DNA of 64,000 bases, taken from contig JBAOHI010000031.1 in assembly GCA_037045535.1 (NCBI GenBank), positions 1 to 64,000 on the forward strand, in the 5' to 3' direction. Under the pieces are notes generated by a model, which was given only the letters and a program-made list of their open reading frames with translations, had not been told where the DNA came from and searched no databases. Below, piece after piece: positions 61,030-64,000 of this stretch; position 1 is the first letter of the stretch, and each line of letters begins with the position of its first letter. The position numbers were made by a program, and so were the translations under genes. This DNA is from Competibacter_A sp037045535 (GTDB lineage: Bacteria; Pseudomonadota; Gammaproteobacteria; Competibacterales; Competibacteraceae).

Positions 61030-63630
61030 TCAACAAACCAAATTGACCAGCTTGCCGGGCACGATCACCACCTTGCGGATCGGTTTACCCTCGACGAAAC
61101 GCTGGACGTTGGGTTCAGCTTGGGCAAGCTGTTCGATGGCGCCACGCTCGGCGTCCACCGGCACGTCGATCTGCCCGCGCAATTTACCGTTGACCTGTAC
61201 CACCAGCGTCACCAGCGATCGCACTAACGCGCCCTCGTCGGGCGCTGGCCAAACGGCGTTTAGCACGTCGTCGCCGTAGCCCAGTTCGCGCCACAGGACA
61301 TGGGTAACGTGCGGCACGATCGGCGACAGCAACCGCAATAGTAGGCTCAAGCCTTCGCGGCGTACGGTATCTGCCGCATCTCGTTCGCCCGCTTCGATCC
61401 GCGCCAGCGAATTCAACATCTTCATGCTGCCGGAGACCACGGTATTGAACTGGTGGCGACCGAAATCGAACAACGCTTGCTTTAATGCCTCATGAACCTC
61501 ACGGCGCACCGCACGCAGCGGTTCGGACAGTGTCACAGCCACTACTTCACCGGCAGCTCGGATGGCGTCCTGATGCTCGGCGGCATACGCCCATAGCCGC
61601 CGTAGAAAGCGGTAAGCACCGCCGACACCCGCGTCCGACCACTCCAGTGCCTGTTCGGGCGGCGCAGCGAACATCATGAACAGCCGGGCGGTATCGGCGC
61701 CGTACTGCTCGATCAAGGTTTGCGGATCGACGCCATTCTTACGGGACTTGGACATAGTGCCAATGCCGCCGTACTCAACCGGCTGACCGTCCGCGACGGC
61801 CGTAACGCTCGCCACTCGCCCCTGCTCATCGCGAACCATTTCCACGTCGGCGGGCGGGTAGTAAGTAATCCCACCTTTCTCACCCTTGCGGAAAAAGATG
61901 TGATTCAGCACCATGCCCTGCGTGAGTAAATTGGCGAACGGCTCGGATACCGTGGTCAAGCCCAAATCCCGCATGACCTTGGTCCAAAAACGCGAATAGA
62001 GCAGATGCAGGATGGCGTGCTCGATTCCGCCGATATATTGATCGACTGGCATCCAATAGTCGGCCCGTTTGTCCACCATCGCGTTCGCGCCCGGCGTGCC
62101 ATAACGGAAGAAGTACCAGGACGAATCCACGAAGGTGTCCATGGTGTCGGTTTCGCGCCGCGCCGGCTTACCGCACTGCGGACAGGCACAATTCAGAAAT
62201 TCGGGATACTTGTTGAGCGGATTGCCGGAACCGTCCGGCACCAGATGCTCGGGCAACACGACCGGCAGCTGATCGTCCGGGACCGGAACGGCACCGCACG
62301 CTTCGCAATGGATGATCGGGATCGGCGTACCCCAGTAGCGTTGCCGGGAAATGCCCCAGTCGCGCAACCGCCAGATGACTTTCTTCTCGCCCAGCTCCTT
62401 GGCGTTCAGATCGGCGGCGATGGCATCCACCGCCTGCTCGAAATCAAGACCGTCGTATTGGCCGGAGTTGATGCAAACGCCGTAATCGGCGTAGGTGTCC
62501 TTCCAGGGCGCGGGAGTTTCATCGCCGGCACTGGTGCGAATCACCGGCTTGATCGGCAAGCCGAATTGATGAGCGAAGGCGAAATCGCGCTCGTCGTGGG
62601 CGGGCACGGCCATCACCGCACCCTCGCCGTAGCCCATCAGCACGTAGTTCGCCACCCACAGCGGTAATTGCTCGCCGGTTAGGGGATGCGTAACGGTCAG
62701 CCCGGTGGGCATCCCCTTTTTCTCCTGAGTCGCCAGCTCCGCTTCGGTAACGCCGCCCTGGCGGCATTCGTCGATGAAAGCGGCCAGCTGGGGGTTGTCC
62801 TTCGCAGCATGTAGCGCCAACGGATGCTCGGCGGCCACGGCGACGTAGGTGGCACCCAACAGGGTGTCGGCGCGGGTGGTGAACACCCAAAGGATGCCGG
62901 AATCGCTCTCCGGGAGTTGGTAGGGGAAGCCGATTCGCACGCCGTGGCTTTTGCCGATCCAGTTTTTCTGCATCAGCTTGACCTGTTCCGGCCAGCCGGG
63001 CAGTTGGTCGAGTTCGGTCAGCAGCTCCTCGGCGTATTGCGTAATCGCCATGTAATACATGGGAATCTCGCGCTTTTCCACCACCGCGCCGGTCCGCCAG
63101 CCACGCCCGTCGATCACCTGTTCGTTGGCGAGCACGGTTTGATCCACCGGATCCCAATTCACCACGCCGGTTTTCAAATAGACGATGCCTTTTTCCAGCA
63201 TCCGCAAAAACAGCCATTGGTTCCAGCGGTAATACTCGGGCTGACAAGTTGCCAGTTCGCGGTCCCAGTCCAGGGCGAAGCCGAGCGACTGGAGCTGCTT
63301 TTTCATGTAGGCGATGTTGTCGTAGGTCCATCGCGCCGGCGCGACACCGCCGGCCATCGCGGCGTTCTCGGCGGGCAGCCCGAAAGCGTCCCAACCCATC
63401 GGCTGCAATACGTTCCGGCCCAGCATCCGCTGATAACGCGCGATCACATCACCGATGGTGTAGTTGCGGACATGGCCCATATGCAACCGCCCACTGGGAT
63501 ACGGGAACATGCACAAGCAGTAATATTTCTCGCGGCCGGGCTCCTCGCGCACGGCGAAGACCCGTTGTTCATCCCAATGGTGCTGCGCTTCCGCTTCGAT
63601 GACTTGCGGGTTGTAAGACTCGGCGATCAC
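61030..63630 (-). CDS. leuS: Leucyl-tRNA synthetase
   Basis: LeuS charges tRNA-Leu. The 866-residue class I synthetase has the HIGH-type motif in FPYPSGRLHMGHVRNYTIGD (near residue 42), the connective editing domain (MAVPAHDERDFAFAHQF carries the conserved editing Asp), a zinc-like Cys group (HCEACG and NCACPQCGKPARRETDTMD), and the KMSKS motif as GTMSKSRKNGVDP. Length is normal. It is the first gene of its run; about 54 bp separate it from the HepT-like gene. Confidence 0.98.
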   Translation of the reverse strand: MIAESYNPQVIEAEAQHHWDEQRVFAVREEPGREKYYCLCMFPYPSGRLHMGHVRNYTIGDVIARYQRMLGRNVLQPMGWDAFGLPAENAAMAGGVAPARWTYDNIAYMKKQLQSLGFALDWDRELATCQPEYYRWNQWLFLRMLEKGIVYLKTGVVNWDPVDQTVLANEQVIDGRGWRTGAVVEKREIPMYYMAITQYAEELLTELDQLPGWPEQVKLMQKNWIGKSHGVRIGFPYQLPESDSGILWVFTTRADTLLGATYVAVAAEHPLALHAAKDNPQLAAFIDECRQGGVTEAELATQEKKGMPTGLTVTHPLTGEQLPLWVANYVLMGYGEGAVMAVPAHDERDFAFAHQFGLPIKPVIRTSAGDETPAPWKDTYADYGVCINSGQYDGLDFEQAVDAIAADLNAKELGEKKVIWRLRDWGISRQRYWGTPIPIIHCEACGAVPVPDDQLPVVLPEHLVPDGSGNPLNKYPEFLNCACPQCGKPARRETDTMDTFVDSSWYFFRYGTPGANAMVDKRADYWMPVDQYIGGIEHAILHLLYSRFWTKVMRDLGLTTVSEPFANLLTQGMVLNHIFFRKGEKGGITYYPPADVEMVRDEQGRVASVTAVADGQPVEYGGIGTMSKSRKNGVDPQTLIEQYGADTARLFMMFAAPPEQALEWSDAGVGGAYRFLRRLWAYAAEHQDAIRAAGEVVAVTLSEPLRAVRREVHEALKQALFDFGRHQFNTVVSGSMKMLNSLARIEAGERDAADTVRREGLSLLLRLLSPIVPHVTHVLWRELGYGDDVLNAVWPAPDEGALVRSLVTLVVQVNGKLRGQIDVPVDAERGAIEQLAQAEPNVQRFVEGKPIRKVVIVPGKLVNLVC

Positions 63631-63684
63631 GATGGCTTCCCAATTTTAAAACGAAAAAAACTTGGATAATTCAAATGCTTGTGA

Positions 63685-64000
63685 CTATAGCAGCCGCGCG
63701 GCAACTGCTTGGGCGAAAGCACGAAAATCCTGAAGGTGACGCACGCAAATCGCATGGACGATAGCCCAATCGATAGCCTGATATTGATGCACCGCCAAGT
63801 TACGAAATCCTACGGCCCGTTTCATGCGTTCGGCCAAATCGTGCTCCAAGACCCCCGCCTGGCTCAACAAATCGAAGGTTTGTCCCATGGTTTCCGGCGC
63901 CGGCAATTCCGTTTCGGCAATCAGATGTGCGCCGAGATCGACACAGAGTTGCACGGCGCGCGTCAGATTGAGCACGACGATATCCTGAAGGTCCGCGTCG
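63685..64000 (-). CDS. HepT-like HEPN-domain protein, 5' end cut by window edge
   Basis: The visible 105 or so residues match HepT/DUF86: DLQDIVVLNLTRAVQLCVDLG at the edge side, FDLLSQAGVLEHDLAERMKRA, and RNLAVHQYQAIDWAIVH. The last motif fits RX4HXY, the HEPN ribonuclease or AMP-acceptor motif. HepT toxins pair with a MntA-type minimal nucleotidyltransferase that AMPylates and silences them; the partner would normally lie upstream, beyond base 64000. The start codon is not visible: the frame is open to the edge. The stop is 54 bp from leuS. Confidence 0.85.
   Translation of the reverse strand, partial: DADLQDIVVLNLTRAVQLCVDLGAHLIAETELPAPETMGQTFDLLSQAGVLEHDLAERMKRAVGFRNLAVHQYQAIDWAIVHAICVRHLQDFRAFAQAVAARLL

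Noticed and set aside
1..64000. CRISPR array, prophage, insertion sequence or rRNA operon
   Set aside because: No regularly spaced short repeats, integrase, transposase or rRNA sequence was seen on either strand.

Overview
Organism. The window is chromosomal DNA of a GC-rich gammaproteobacterium. It carries two core blocks in an order typical of that class: rpsB-tsf-pyrH-frr-uppS-cdsA-dxr-rseP-bamA-skp-lpxD-fabZ-lpxA-lpxB-rnhB-dnaE with map-glnD divergent, and leuS-lptE-holA-proA-nadD-rsfS-rlmH-maf-rng-yhdP-nit. Lipid A genes, BamA and LptE show a Gram-negative envelope. The lactate oxidation genes, membrane pyrophosphatase and a large CoA-transferase would suit a polymer-storing environmental lineage such as Competibacteraceae. 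That placement is inference; no marker search was run.

Layout. (1) 1-8330: lactate utilisation. A divergent, truncated FadR/LldR-type GntR regulator faces lutA-lutB-lutC, an FAD/Fe-S D-lactate dehydrogenase and an LctP-family lactate permease. Two near-identical palindromes flank and touch a good sigma70 promoter. (2) 8484-16191, minus strand: a close-spaced run of a NapH/NapG-like membrane polyferredoxin, larC, larE, larB (nickel-pincer cofactor synthesis for lactate racemase-type enzymes), an isolated atpC and polA. (3) 16192-23234: accessory region with a long divergent membrane pyrophosphatase, an unrecognised 254-residue protein, the C-terminal stump of a second, canonical pyrophosphatase, a 2-haloacid dehalogenase, a DUF423 membrane protein, a secreted FN3 protein with an internal duplication, and tRNA-Thr(UGU). 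(4) 23309-45075: the dnaE-to-rpsB core block, then map and glnD. (5) 45097-49715: a LysR regulator divergent from a GntP-family transporter and a fused two-subunit CoA-transferase. (6) 49742-63630: the nit-to-leuS core block. (7) 63685-64000: a HepT-like HEPN protein cut by the window edge.

How it fits together. Regions 1 and 2 could form one lactate module: uptake, oxidation of L-lactate (LutABC) and D-lactate (Dld), and a cofactor for isomer interconversion, although no larA lies in the window. The membrane pyrophosphatase would save energy from biosynthetic pyrophosphate. Region 5 looks like uptake and CoA activation of short organic acids.

Sequence quality. Reading frames break in lutB (3' end), larE and dnaE (two breaks within about 50 bp). 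All are net +1 events. An interrupted dnaE is hard to reconcile with viability, so I read these mainly as sequence or assembly errors.
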